Shown one piece after another: positions 31,193 to 39,600 of a stretch of DNA of 64,000 nt. The position numbers were made by a program, and so were the translations under genes. The stretch is from Coriobacteriia bacterium (GTDB lineage Bacteria > Actinomycetota > Coriobacteriia > Anaerosomatales > Anaerosomataceae), in the NCBI GenBank assembly GCA_030652115.1, contig JAUSBK010000007.1, forward strand, positions 310,001 through 374,000. The letters run 5' to 3'. The stretch's first letter is position 1; each line of letters begins with the position of its first letter. The notes beneath the pieces are model-generated. The model saw only the letters and a program-made list of their open reading frames with translations. It did no database searches and was not told the origin of the DNA.

Positions 31193-32031
31193 CGCTCGAG
31201 ATCGTGATGACCTGGGTGGCACTGCTGCTGTACGCGGTTGCCACGGCGGCCTCGGCGATCGGCGTGGTCTTCACCAAAGAGAAGCTGACCGGGAGGGCGG
31301 CTGTAGTGGCTGCCGTCGGCCTGCTGGCGCAGACGGTGTCGCTGGCCGCGCGCTGGGTGCGCGTGGGGCACGGCCCGTATCTCGGCTTCTACGAGGTCTC
31401 CGCGGCGCTCGTGTTCTTCGTGGTGGCGGCGTTCGTGTTCGTGACCTGGCGGCAGCCTCGAATGGCCGCGGCCGGCATCGGCATCATGCCCGTTGCCCTG
31501 CTGCTCCTCGGGGGCGCCATGCTGGCGCAGAACATCGACGTGCCGATGACCGCCAAGCTCACGAGCTTCTGGCTCGCCGTGCACGTCGCGTTCGCGAATC
31601 TGGCGTTCGGTGCGTTCGTCATCTCGTTCGGGTGCGCGATCGCGTACGTAGTGCGCGAACGCTCGAAGACGGGCACCTGGGTGCGGCGCTTCGAGAAGCT
31701 GCCGGCACAGGATGCGCTCGAGAACCTGACCGTGCGCTACGTCCTCGTCGGCTTCTTCTTCTGGGGCATCATGATCGTCACCGGCGCCATTTGGGCCAAC
31801 GAAGCGTGGGGCCGCTACTGGGGCTGGGACCCGATCGAGACCTGGAGCCTCATCGTCTGGATCATCTACGCGGTGTACCTGCACGTGCGGTTCACCCTGG
31901 GGTGGCGCGGCGAGCGGCTCGCGTGGTTTGCCATCGTCGCGATGCCGCTGTCGCTCTTCACGCTCGTGGGGATACCGCTCGCCTTCGACACCACGCATGC
32001 GGGCATCGGCGGTCTCGGCAAGGACCTGTAG
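31189..32031 (+). CDS. resC: Cytochrome c biogenesis protein ResC/CcsA (haem handling)
   Basis: 280 aa, about eight helices. The tryptophan-rich WWD-type motif WGRYWGWDPIETWSLIVW, flanked by conserved His (VRHV-type positions LAVHVAF and YLHVRF), binds haem at the outer face. This is the partner of ResB in system II. The gene overlaps resB by 4 bases. The radical SAM gene converges on it from the minus strand, with only 6 bases between the two stops and no obvious terminator. Confidence 0.9.
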   Translation: MTLEIVMTWVALLLYAVATAASAIGVVFTKEKLTGRAAVVAAVGLLAQTVSLAARWVRVGHGPYLGFYEVSAALVFFVVAAFVFVTWRQPRMAAAGIGIMPVALLLLGGAMLAQNIDVPMTAKLTSFWLAVHVAFANLAFGAFVISFGCAIAYVVRERSKTGTWVRRFEKLPAQDALENLTVRYVLVGFFFWGIMIVTGAIWANEAWGRYWGWDPIETWSLIVWIIYAVYLHVRFTLGWRGERLAWFAIVAMPLSLFTLVGIPLAFDTTHAGIGGLGKDL

Positions 32032-32037
32032 CGGACG

Positions 32038-33543
32038 CTACTCGGCGGACTTCCCGCTGCCCATCGACTTCATCGCGTCGGCCATCTTCTTCGGCATCTC
32101 GCCGGCTTTCGCCATGCCGATGCCGAGGAAGTCGAAGTGCTCGCCGTAGTCGCGCATCATGACTTTCATCGCGCTCAGCATGTAGCTGCGCTTGAAGCCT
32201 TCGGGCAGCGCCAGGATCTCGCTCATCTTGTTGGCGTAGAAGGTCATGTAGCACCTGCCGAGGGCGATCATCACGTCGTTCAGGGACATCGCGTACGGCT
32301 CGATGATCGGCGTGGAGATGTTGTACTGCGCGTAGTCCCACACGCGGATGCGATCGTGCACCTCGTCCCAGAGTGCCGTGTACGGCATGGGCGTGAGGAC
32401 GGGGAAGACGGCGATGTCAGGGTTGAGGCGTGCGGCCATCGCGGCGGTCTGCTTGATCGAGTCCCACGTCTCTTCGGGGAAGCCGATCATGAACGACGCT
32501 TCGATCATGATGTCGTGCTTCTTGAGCATCTCGACTGCCTGCTGGTTCTGGTCGATCGTCGTGCCCTTGTTGAGGCTGGCGAGCAGCTCGTCGGTGGACG
32601 TCTCGAGGCCGAGGTAGATGTGCATGATGCCGGCGTCGTGGTACTTCCACAAGATGTCCTCGTCGCGGATGATGTCCTCCACGCGGGTCTCGATCAGCAG
32701 GTAGACGCCGAGGTCCGCCTCGATGAGCAGGTCAAGGATCTTCTCCCAGCGCTCGCGGTCCCGCGTGGGGTAGGCGTCGATCATCGTGATGAACTCGACT
32801 TTGTACTCCTCCACGAGGTGGCGGATCTCCTCCAGTACCTTGTAGGGGTCACGCGCGCGCCACTCGCCGCGCCAAAACACGCGCTGGCTGCAGAACGAGC
32901 AGCCCATCATGCAACCCCGTGACGTGAGGATCGAGGCCATGCGTCCCCATGGATCGATGTTGTAGTGGTAGTCCTCCCAGTCGAGGAGGTGCCACGCAGG
33001 TGTGAGCGTGTCGAGGTCGACGATGTGCGGACGCTGGGTGGTGGTCACCACCTCGCCGTCGCGCTTGAAGGCGATGCCGCGCACATCGTCGAGCGGTGTG
33101 CCTTCGGCGAGTGCCGAGAGGAGTTCCACGAGCGTCTCCTCCATCTCGCCGCGGAGGATGACGTCAACAGGCGTGTCCTCCTCGGAGAACATCTCCTCGT
33201 ACATGAACGTGGGGTGCGGTCCGCCGATGAGCGTGGCGATCGCAGGGTCCACCTGCTTGGCCACCCGCAGCGCCTCGACGGCCGCCGGCACCGTGCAGGT
33301 GCTGATGGCGCCGGTCACGGGCAGGTAGTCGAGCGACATGACGACATCGGGCCTGAAGGTCTCGATCTGATGCCGGATCTCGTCGTAGGAGGTGTCCTTG
33401 TACATCGCGTCGTAGATCTTGGCTTCGTGTCCCGCACCCAGCGCAGCGCCTGCAAGGTAGACGAGGTGCACGGGCGGCCAGTTGCCGATCATCTGCTGGC
33501 CCCAGCACCTGTAGGGTGGTGTCACGAAGAGGATCTTGCTCAT
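32038..33543 (-). CDS. B12-binding domain radical SAM protein
   Basis: 501 aa from ATG 33543, where MSKILFVTPPYRCWGQQ begins a cobalamin-binding Rossmann domain (about 1-150, with IGGPHPTFM). The radical SAM motif is SRGCMMGCSFCSQ (CxxxCxxC), followed by GLETSTDELLASLNKG and FMIGFPEE. It resembles the BchE/hopanoid and oxygen-independent cyclase type of enzymes. The substrate cannot be assigned. The frame is open to 33702 but that part is in the dnaG promoter region and is not conserved-looking. It is transcribed opposite to its neighbours and may be single-gene. Confidence 0.8.
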   Translation of the reverse strand: MSKILFVTPPYRCWGQQMIGNWPPVHLVYLAGAALGAGHEAKIYDAMYKDTSYDEIRHQIETFRPDVVMSLDYLPVTGAISTCTVPAAVEALRVAKQVDPAIATLIGGPHPTFMYEEMFSEEDTPVDVILRGEMEETLVELLSALAEGTPLDDVRGIAFKRDGEVVTTTQRPHIVDLDTLTPAWHLLDWEDYHYNIDPWGRMASILTSRGCMMGCSFCSQRVFWRGEWRARDPYKVLEEIRHLVEEYKVEFITMIDAYPTRDRERWEKILDLLIEADLGVYLLIETRVEDIIRDEDILWKYHDAGIMHIYLGLETSTDELLASLNKGTTIDQNQQAVEMLKKHDIMIEASFMIGFPEETWDSIKQTAAMAARLNPDIAVFPVLTPMPYTALWDEVHDRIRVWDYAQYNISTPIIEPYAMSLNDVMIALGRCYMTFYANKMSEILALPEGFKRSYMLSAMKVMMRDYGEHFDFLGIGMAKAGEMPKKMADAMKSMGSGKSAE

Positions 33544-33683
33544 CGAGTACGGCCTCCGGTCGTCACTGTGTCGCGGGCAGTGTTCAGGGTAACACTCCGT
33601 TCGCGCAAGAACGGGAATGCACTTCGTGTGTATCGGCATCCGGTGGCGGGGTCCGGACACCCGCGATTGCAGGTAGACCCTGG

Positions 33684-33689
33684 TAGAAT
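33684..33689 (+). promoter_or_regulatory. Candidate -10 element upstream of dnaG
   Basis: TAGAAT in the 210-base divergent gap between the radical SAM gene and dnaG. A CGAAGGAGG ribosome-binding site stands before ATG 33753. No consensus -35 is seen. Confidence 0.4.
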
Positions 33690-33752
33690 TGCAGTCTTGC
33701 AAGTTCCGCGCCTGAATCCGCGCCCGAGACGTTTGTTCCCGAAGGAGGTGTC

Positions 33753-35597
33753 ATGGGCCGCATTTCCGATGAGGACATCGCGCGCGTCCGTGACGCCACC
33801 GATCTGGTCTCTCTCGTGTCCGAGACGGTCGTCCTGAAGAAGAAAGGGCGCCTGTTCTGGGGCAACTGTCCGTTCCATGGCGAGAAGACCCCGAGCTTCA
33901 AGATCGACCCCACCACCCAGCTGTGGCACTGCTTCGGCTGCAGCCGCGGCGGCGACGCATTCGGGTTTGTGATGCAGGCCGAGAACCTCGACTTCCCCGA
34001 CGCCATCAGGCGCCTCGCTGAGCGCGCGCGCATCGACATCGTGGAGGAGGGTGGCTCCGGGCTGTCTGCGGGCCGCAAGGAGCGGCTGGTGGCCGCGTGC
34101 GAGTCCGCAGCCGAGTACTTCCACCAGCAGCTCGTGAGCTCGCGGAGCGCGGGCGCTGCCGAGGCGCGCGAGTATCTCGCAAAGCGCGGCTTCGGCTCGG
34201 ATGTGGCCAAGCGCTGGCGGCTCGGGTATGCGCCGGCTGGCCGTGACGAACTCGTGCACCACCTCACCGGCGCGAGTTTCACTCGCGAGGAGATCGTGGA
34301 GGCGAACCTCGCGCTTGGTGACGGACCGCGTCTCAAGGACCGCTTCTTCGGCCGGATCATGTTCCCGATCGCCGATCTCCACGGGCGCACGATCGCGTTC
34401 GGCGGCCGTGTGGTGGGCAAAGGCGAGCCGAAGTACCTCAACTCGCAGGAGACGCCGATCTTCCACAAATCCGCGAACCTCTATGCGCTCGATCGCTCAC
34501 GCAACAACATCGTGGCGAGCGGCACCGCGGTCGTCGTGGAGGGCTACACCGACGTGATCGCGCTTCACGAGGCGGGCATCGCATACGCGGTCGCTACCCT
34601 CGGCACGGCGCTCGGCGAGCGGCACGTGAAGCTGCTCGGGCGCTTTGGCAAGCGGGTGGTGTACCTCTTCGACGGCGATGAGGCGGGCCGCCGGGCCGCG
34701 CTGCGCGCGGTCGAGTTCCTCGACTGGTCCATCACCCCCGAGGCGGGCAGCGGCCAGGTGGCGCTCGATGTAGCGCTCATCCCGGGTGATATGGACCCCG
34801 CCGACTACGTGGCCGCCGAAGGCGCCGAGAAGATGAGCGCGATGATCGAAGGCGCGCGGCCGCTTCTGGAGTTCGCGATCGAATCGCGCCTCGCCGCTCA
34901 CGACCTCACCCGGCCCGAGGGTAGGAGCGCGGCGCTTGCGGATGCGGCGGCGCTCCTCACGCCGGTCCGCGAGTCGCTGCTGGGCAAGGACTACATGGGC
35001 TACATCGCCGGACGGCTGCAGACCGACTTCACCACCGTGCAGCGCGCGGTGCCGAAGACGCGAGCGGCAAGGGCGGTTCCGTCAGCCGACGGGTCGGTCA
35101 CGAAGCCGGATGCGCCGGTGGTTCCGCGCACCACGGAGCAGAAGGCCGAGGCGGAACTCGTGCGGATCGCGGCTATCGCGCCATCGGTACGGCCGAGGGC
35201 ACGGGACTTGCTTGCACAAGGTGCTGTCGCCGACGAGACGGCGGCCCGGCTGCTGGGGCTCATCATCGAGGCCGGGACCGCGCGTGGCGACGAGCTCTAC
35301 GCGGCGGTTGCGCGCACCGATAGAGAGGCTGCAGAGACTCTCTCCGGATGGTTGGTGGACGCCCGCGAAGTGGAACAAGTACAATACGCGTTTCGTGAAG
35401 TTGAAGCTCGGGTCAAGGATTTTGCCCTCGGACGTCTAATCTTCAGTAAGAAAGCTGCTTTGCAGGCGACCGACGCCAAAGAGAACCCGGAAGCATACGA
35501 TCGCCTCTTCGGTGAGATCGCCGAATTACAGCGCAGCCAGCAGGCTTTGCGGTTGCGTCAGCCTGGTACCGATGATGTCGAGATGGAGCACACCTAA
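33753..35597 (+). CDS. dnaG: DNA primase DnaG
   Basis: 614 aa. The N-terminal zinc-binding domain has the CPFHGEKTPSF...WHCFGC motif. The Toprim catalytic core holds VVVEGYTDVIALHEAG and YLFDGDEAGRRAA with the metal-binding acidic residues. The C-terminal part should contact DnaB helicase. It synthesises RNA primers for lagging-strand replication. rpoD starts at the base after its stop codon, the conserved macromolecular-synthesis arrangement. Confidence 0.95.
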   Translation: MGRISDEDIARVRDATDLVSLVSETVVLKKKGRLFWGNCPFHGEKTPSFKIDPTTQLWHCFGCSRGGDAFGFVMQAENLDFPDAIRRLAERARIDIVEEGGSGLSAGRKERLVAACESAAEYFHQQLVSSRSAGAAEAREYLAKRGFGSDVAKRWRLGYAPAGRDELVHHLTGASFTREEIVEANLALGDGPRLKDRFFGRIMFPIADLHGRTIAFGGRVVGKGEPKYLNSQETPIFHKSANLYALDRSRNNIVASGTAVVVEGYTDVIALHEAGIAYAVATLGTALGERHVKLLGRFGKRVVYLFDGDEAGRRAALRAVEFLDWSITPEAGSGQVALDVALIPGDMDPADYVAAEGAEKMSAMIEGARPLLEFAIESRLAAHDLTRPEGRSAALADAAALLTPVRESLLGKDYMGYIAGRLQTDFTTVQRAVPKTRAARAVPSADGSVTKPDAPVVPRTTEQKAEAELVRIAAIAPSVRPRARDLLAQGAVADETAARLLGLIIEAGTARGDELYAAVARTDREAAETLSGWLVDAREVEQVQYAFREVEARVKDFALGRLIFSKKAALQATDAKENPEAYDRLFGEIAELQRSQQALRLRQPGTDDVEMEHT

Positions 35598-36992
35598 GTG
35601 ACGGCCACACCCAAGAAGTCCGCGGAAGCGCCGGCCGAGAAGACCCCCGCCAAGACTGCCGCTAAGGCCCCCGCCAAGGCCTCTGTTAAGGCCCAACCGA
35701 AGACCCCCACCAAGACCGTGCCGGAGCTTGAGCTCTCCGCGGTCAAGACGCTGGTCAAGATGGGCAAGTCCAAGGGCAACCTCACCGATGAGGAGATCCA
35801 GGGCGCGCTGTCGGACATCGATCTGAACGAAGAGCAGTTCGAGAACATCTACATGTTCTTCCAGAAGAGCGGCATCGAGATCGCCGAAGAGCATGTATCC
35901 GAGGTCGACATCGACGACGTGCCGCGCGACGAGCCGGTCGATCCGGACGCGGTGGTGGAGGACGTGCCGGAGGACGCGGTCGCGGAGGTTGTCGCGGTCG
36001 CGAAGCCCGCCGCCAAGACCGCCGCGAAGCGTAAGCCGCGCCGCAAGACGGACACTGTGGCCTCGGCGCCACTCACGAGCGACCCCGTGCGCATGTACCT
36101 CAAGGAGATCGGCAAGGTGCCGCTGCTCACGGCGCGTCAGGAAGTCGATCTGGCCATGAAGATCGAGGCGGGCCTGCTCGCCGTCGATCAGCTCGATGAG
36201 GCCGCCGGGAAGGGCGTCAATCTCGAGCGGCCAGAGCAGCGTCGTCTCGAGCGCCTCGAGCGCATCGGTGTGGACGCCAAGAAGCAGCTGGTGGAAGCCA
36301 ACCTGCGCCTCGTGGTCAGTATCGCCAAGCGCTACGTGGGACGCGGGATGCTCTTCTTGGATCTCATCCAGGAAGGCAACCTCGGTCTCATCCGCGCCGT
36401 CGAGAAGTTCGACTACGAGAAGGGCTTCAAGTTCTCCACCTACGCCACGTGGTGGATCCGTCAGGCCATCACGCGCGCGATCGCCGACCAGGCGCGCACC
36501 ATCCGCATCCCGGTGCACATGGTGGAAACCATCAACAAGCTCATCCGCATCCAGCGGCAGCTGCTCCAGGAGCTCGGGCGCGAGCCCACCCCGGAGGAGA
36601 TCGGCGAGAAGATGGAGATGAGCGCCGAGCGCGTGCGCGAGATCCTCAAGATCAGCCAGGAGCCCGTCTCGCTCGAGACGCCGATCGGCGAGGAAGAGGA
36701 TTCGCAGCTGGGCGACTTCATCGAGGACGGCGAGGCGGTCGTGCCGCCGGACGCGGCGAGCTTCAGCATGCTGCAGGAGCAGCTCGCCAAGGTGCTCGAC
36801 TCGCTTTCCGAGCGCGAGCGCAAGGTGATCGAGCTCCGCTTCGGCCTGGAAGACGGGCACCCGCGCACCCTCGAAGAGGTCGGCCGCGAGTTTGGCGTGA
36901 CGCGCGAGCGCATCCGACAGATCGAGAGCAAGACGCTCTGCAAGCTGCGGCACCCCAGCCGCTCGAGCAGGCTCAAGGACTACCTGGAGTAG
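35598..36992 (+). CDS. rpoD: RNA polymerase primary sigma factor RpoD (SigA)
   Basis: 464 aa from GTG 35598. A Lys/Ala/Pro-rich N-terminal extension (about 1-40) and a region 1.1-like segment are followed by region 1.2 ([16 protein letters not shown]), region 2 ([20 protein letters not shown], the -10 binding helix), region 3 and region 4.2 ([17 protein letters not shown]). This is the housekeeping sigma. Lys/Ala-rich extensions are typical of high-GC Gram-positive sigma factors. A terminator lies 25 bases downstream. Confidence 0.96.
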   Translation: MTATPKKSAEAPAEKTPAKTAAKAPAKASVKAQPKTPTKTVPELELSAVKTLVKMGKSKGNLTDEEIQGALSDIDLNEEQFENIYMFFQKSGIEIAEEHVSEVDIDDVPRDEPVDPDAVVEDVPEDAVAEVVAVAKPAAKTAAKRKPRRKTDTVASAPLTSDPVRMYLKEIGKVPLLTARQEVDLAMKIEAGLLAVDQLDEAAGKGVNLERPEQRRLERLERIGVDAKKQLVEANLRLVVSIAKRYVGRGMLFLDLIQEGNLGLIRAVEKFDYEKGFKFSTYATWWIRQAITRAIADQARTIRIPVHMVETINKLIRIQRQLLQELGREPTPEEIGEKMEMSAERVREILKISQEPVSLETPIGEEEDSQLGDFIEDGEAVVPPDAASFSMLQEQLAKVLDSLSERERKVIELRFGLEDGHPRTLEEVGREFGVTRERIRQIESKTLCKLRHPSRSSRLKDYLE

Positions 36993-37016
36993 GGGAGTCC
37001 ACCCACGGAGACGAAC

Positions 37017-37042
37017 GAAGGCCCCGCAGCTGCGGGGCCTTC
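37017..37042 (+). terminator. rpoD terminator (26-base perfect palindrome)
   Basis: The 13-bp GAAGGCCCCGCAG arm and its complement are contiguous, making a hairpin with CTTC then TGCG after it. The identical 26 bases occur again at 37813-37838. Confidence 0.8.
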
Positions 37043-37106
37043 TGCGTTGCCCTCGATCGCACCTGTGACGTATACTTGAGGCGCAAGCTGTACGTCAGGA
37101 GGCACG

Positions 37107-37349
37107 ATGAACACGAAGCTGACCCTGCGCATGGACGATTCGGTGATCCGCGGAGCGAAGCGCTACTCGGCCAAAGCGGGGAAGTCGGTCTCGCAGCTGG
37201 TCGAAGACTACCTTGCCGTGTTGTCGCGCGAGGCCGGGTCCTCGGAGGACACGCTGCCTGCGGTGGTGAAGTCGCTCTACGGAGCGCTTGCCGGTTCCGG
37301 CGTGTCCGAACAGGACTGGTACGCGCACCTCGAGGAGAAGCACCGGTGA
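37107..37349 (+). CDS. Antitoxin-like protein (DUF6364/VapB type) of a VapBC pair
   Basis: 80 aa. The N-terminal MNTKLTLRMDDSVIRGAKRYSA with VSQLVEDYL is a ribbon-helix-helix DNA-binding pattern of the DUF6364 type. The C-terminal part, SEQDWYAHLEEK, should block the toxin active site. It precedes the PIN-domain toxin and overlaps it by 4 bases, the usual coupled toxin-antitoxin order. An AGGAGG site lies 8 bases before ATG 37107. Confidence 0.8.
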   Translation: MNTKLTLRMDDSVIRGAKRYSAKAGKSVSQLVEDYLAVLSREAGSSEDTLPAVVKSLYGALAGSGVSEQDWYAHLEEKHR

Positions 37350-37789
37350 GGGTGCTCTTCGACACGAACGTCGTGCTCGACGTCCTCCTTGCCCGGGAGC
37401 CGCACGCACTTCCGGCTGCACGACTGTTCGCGGCCGTCGTGGATGGTGTGCTTGAGGGAGTGTTGTGCGCCACAAGTGTCACGACGCTGGACTACCTGGC
37501 CTCGAAGGCGGCCAGCGCCCGGGTAGCCCACGATCTGCTCGATGTCGCACTCGGTATCTTCGAGATCGCCCCTGTGAACGGCGCTGTCCTGCATCAGGCG
37601 CTCGGCGGTCGCGGGCCCGACTTCGAGGACTCCGTGATCGCTGCAGCTGCCGCGGCTGCCGACGTGGACGCGATCGTCACGCGCGATCCAGCCGGTTATC
37701 GGTATGCGGCGATGCCGGTGATGTCTCCGGAGGAACTGATCGCCGTCATCCACGCCACGCGTGACCATGTGGAGATCGTTTCGATCTGA
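37346..37789 (+). CDS. PIN-domain ribonuclease toxin (VapC type)
   Basis: 147 aa from GTG 37346. The PIN motifs are present: VLFDTNVVLDVLL (first Asp), the Thr/Ser-Asp segment SVTTLDYLA, and the acidic pair in GPDFEDSVIAAAAAAADVDAIVTRD. These metal-binding residues cut RNA, often tRNA, when the antitoxin is degraded. The residue set is complete, so it is likely functional. The pair sits between two identical terminators. Confidence 0.85.
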   Translation: MRVLFDTNVVLDVLLAREPHALPAARLFAAVVDGVLEGVLCATSVTTLDYLASKAASARVAHDLLDVALGIFEIAPVNGAVLHQALGGRGPDFEDSVIAAAAAAADVDAIVTRDPAGYRYAAMPVMSPEELIAVIHATRDHVEIVSI

Positions 37790-37812
37790 CGTGGCTGTGT
37801 GCCCCGAATGCA

Positions 37813-37838
37813 GAAGGCCCCGCAGCTGCGGGGCCTTC
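37813..37838 (+). terminator. Second copy of the 26-base palindromic terminator
   Basis: Base-for-base the same hairpin as after rpoD. It lies between vapC and the oppositely oriented tRNA-Asn, so it can serve both strands. Confidence 0.75.
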
Positions 37839-37847
37839 GGTGTTCAC

Positions 37848-37923
37848 TGGCTCCTCGGGTAGGACTCGAACCTACAACCCTCCGGTTAACAGCCGGATGC
37901 TCTGCCAATTGAGCTACCGAGGA
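37848..37923 (-). tRNA. tRNA-Asn (GTT)
   Basis: 76 bases including an encoded CCA (complement at 37848-37850). Acceptor TCCTCGG pairs with CCGAGGA, the T arm has GGTTCGAGTCC, and the anticodon loop CTGTTAA gives GTT at 37888-37890. All stems pair. Confidence 0.97.
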
Positions 37924-38099
37924 GTATCGGCTGCGCCTCGTGAGGCGCGGCTTGCGATTATACGGGTCGGGTCGAAGCTCCGCAACACGCGATGAGATGT
38001 GCCGTTCGGGGGTATATGTCCACCAACGAGTACGCGACCGTTCGGTTGCGTTCTGCGATTGTTGTCACAAGTCCATCGACCAGCGTTGAGGGGGAAGTG

Positions 38100-38711
38100 A
38101 TGCGACGAATACTGAGATTCCGTGCAGTAGCCGCTCTGATCGTCGGTGTGCTCCTGGCTGCGGCCGTTGTTGCACCGATTTCGGCTTCTGCGATCCCGGC
38201 ACCTAACCAGGCCATCTACCGCTTCTACAATCAGGGCACGGGGGCGCACTTCTACACCAACTCGGTGGCCGAGCGTGACCATGTGATCGCCACGTGGCCC
38301 ATGCTCTTCACGTACGAGGGTGTGGCGTTCTACGTGTACGACGAGAGCATGTTCTTGGAGGAGGCCAGTGCCTCGGGGGTCAGCCTGCTGCCCACCTCGC
38401 CGGTCTATCGCTTCTTCAACAAGCTGAACGGGTCGCACTTCTACACCCTGTCGGCCGAAGAGGCCGACATGGTGATAGCGAAGTTCCCGGGGACGTTCAG
38501 CTACGACGGTGTCGGATTCAGCGCGTATTCCGCGCCGGTGGAGTACATGCCGCTGATGCCGGTGTATCGCTTCTACAACACGGAGAATGGGTCCCACTTC
38601 TACACGATCTCGCCGGATGAGAAGGCGCTCGTGCTGCTGTACTACGGGGGCAAGTACCGGTTCGAAGGCGTGGCGTTCTATGCGATGAGCGGGTACCTGG
38701 GAGGCGACTAG
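38100..38711 (+). CDS. Secreted HFYT-repeat protein (DUF5648-like)
   Basis: 203 aa from ATG 38100, with GGGGGAAG upstream. The frame is open from 37992, but the signal peptide begins at MRRILRFRAVAALIVG. After cleavage near ASA-IPA, the mature protein is three tandem repeats of about 48 residues (YRFYN...G.HFYT....E.D.VI.....F.YEGV.F), one each near residues 38, 102 and 150. The same repeat starts the large cytochrome at 23967. Family function is unknown. The 166 bases before the gene show no gene. Confidence 0.85.
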   Translation: MRRILRFRAVAALIVGVLLAAAVVAPISASAIPAPNQAIYRFYNQGTGAHFYTNSVAERDHVIATWPMLFTYEGVAFYVYDESMFLEEASASGVSLLPTSPVYRFFNKLNGSHFYTLSAEEADMVIAKFPGTFSYDGVGFSAYSAPVEYMPLMPVYRFYNTENGSHFYTISPDEKALVLLYYGGKYRFEGVAFYAMSGYLGGD

Positions 38712-38718
38712 ATGTGCA

Positions 38719-38741
38719 GGGCCGTTCAGCGATGAACCGGC
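38719..38741 (+). terminator. Imperfect hairpin between the two HFYT-repeat genes
   Basis: GGCCGTTCA pairs with TGAACCGGCC with one bulged C around a GCGA loop. No T-run follows, so the two genes may be partly co-transcribed. Confidence 0.4.
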
Positions 38742-38788
38742 CGTCTTAGGCGAGGCACCTATCGATTGCGATGAGGCGAGGAGGAGCG

Positions 38789-39388
38789 ATGCAGAGGACA
38801 GGAACAAGAATCATCACACTGATCGTGCTGGCGGCCGTGCTGGCAACCGTGATGGCGGTGGCGACCCCGGCATTCGGGCAGACCAACAACGAGGTCACCG
38901 TCTACCGCTTCTACAACCAGGGCACGGCGACGCACTTCTACACCGCATCGGTGGAGGAGCGCGACATGGTGATCGCCACGTGGCCGACGGTGTTCACCTA
39001 CGATGGACCCGCGTTTGTGATCTTCGAGGAAGGCTGGTTCCCGCCGGAGTACGAGCCGCCGCGCGCGCCGGTCTATCGCTTCTTCAACAAGGTGACCAAG
39101 GCTCACTTCTACACCATCTCGCTGGACGAAGCCAACATGGTGATCAGCAAGTACCCGGCGGTCTACACGTATGACGGTGTCGGTTTCGAGGCGTACACCG
39201 AATCCAACGAGTACGTGTCGCTGGTGCCGGTGTACCGCTTCTACAACATGAACAACGGCTCGCACTTCTACACTGCATCTGCGGTGGAGAAGGCGATCGT
39301 CCAGATCCAGTACCGTGACACGTATCGCTACGAGGGAGTCGCATTCTTCGCGATTCCCTACGGCTACTACTACTTCGCCAGGCTGTAG
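38789..39388 (+). CDS. Secreted HFYT-repeat protein, paralogue of the preceding gene
   Basis: 199 aa from ATG 38789, with a GAGGAGGAGCG site. The signal peptide is at residues 1-29 (LIVLAAVLATVMAVATPAFGQ, cut near AFG). Three HFYT repeats follow, and the C-terminus YGYYYFARL is Tyr-rich. It is about half identical to the upstream protein, so the two look like a tandem duplication. No membrane anchor or cell-wall sorting signal is visible; it may be released or held by partner proteins. Confidence 0.85.
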   Translation: MQRTGTRIITLIVLAAVLATVMAVATPAFGQTNNEVTVYRFYNQGTATHFYTASVEERDMVIATWPTVFTYDGPAFVIFEEGWFPPEYEPPRAPVYRFFNKVTKAHFYTISLDEANMVISKYPAVYTYDGVGFEAYTESNEYVSLVPVYRFYNMNNGSHFYTASAVEKAIVQIQYRDTYRYEGVAFFAIPYGYYYFARL

Positions 39389-39410
39389 CTAACCACACGA
39401 TCGCGTCACA

Positions 39411-39439
39411 GCGACGCCGTCCCACATGGGCGGCGTCGC
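39411..39439 (+). terminator. Terminator after the HFYT-repeat genes
   Basis: GCGACGCCG pairs with CGGCGTCGC, with an inner CCC/GGG pair, and TTGCGTCTC follows. It closes the two-gene unit just before the accessory region. The 160 bases to 39600 hold nothing else I can support. Confidence 0.75.
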
Positions 39440-39600
39440 TTGCGTCTCGAGATGATCTGCGTGTGCGCTCGCGCTCCTAGAGGCGGCTGTGACGGTCTCC
39501 GGGGTGCGACCTTTGCTTCGGCAGGCGTTTTGAGCCGGCTTACCGTCCGTTGCGGCCACTCGTGTACGATCCGTCTCCGCTGGAGGAGGGGGCGGGTAGG

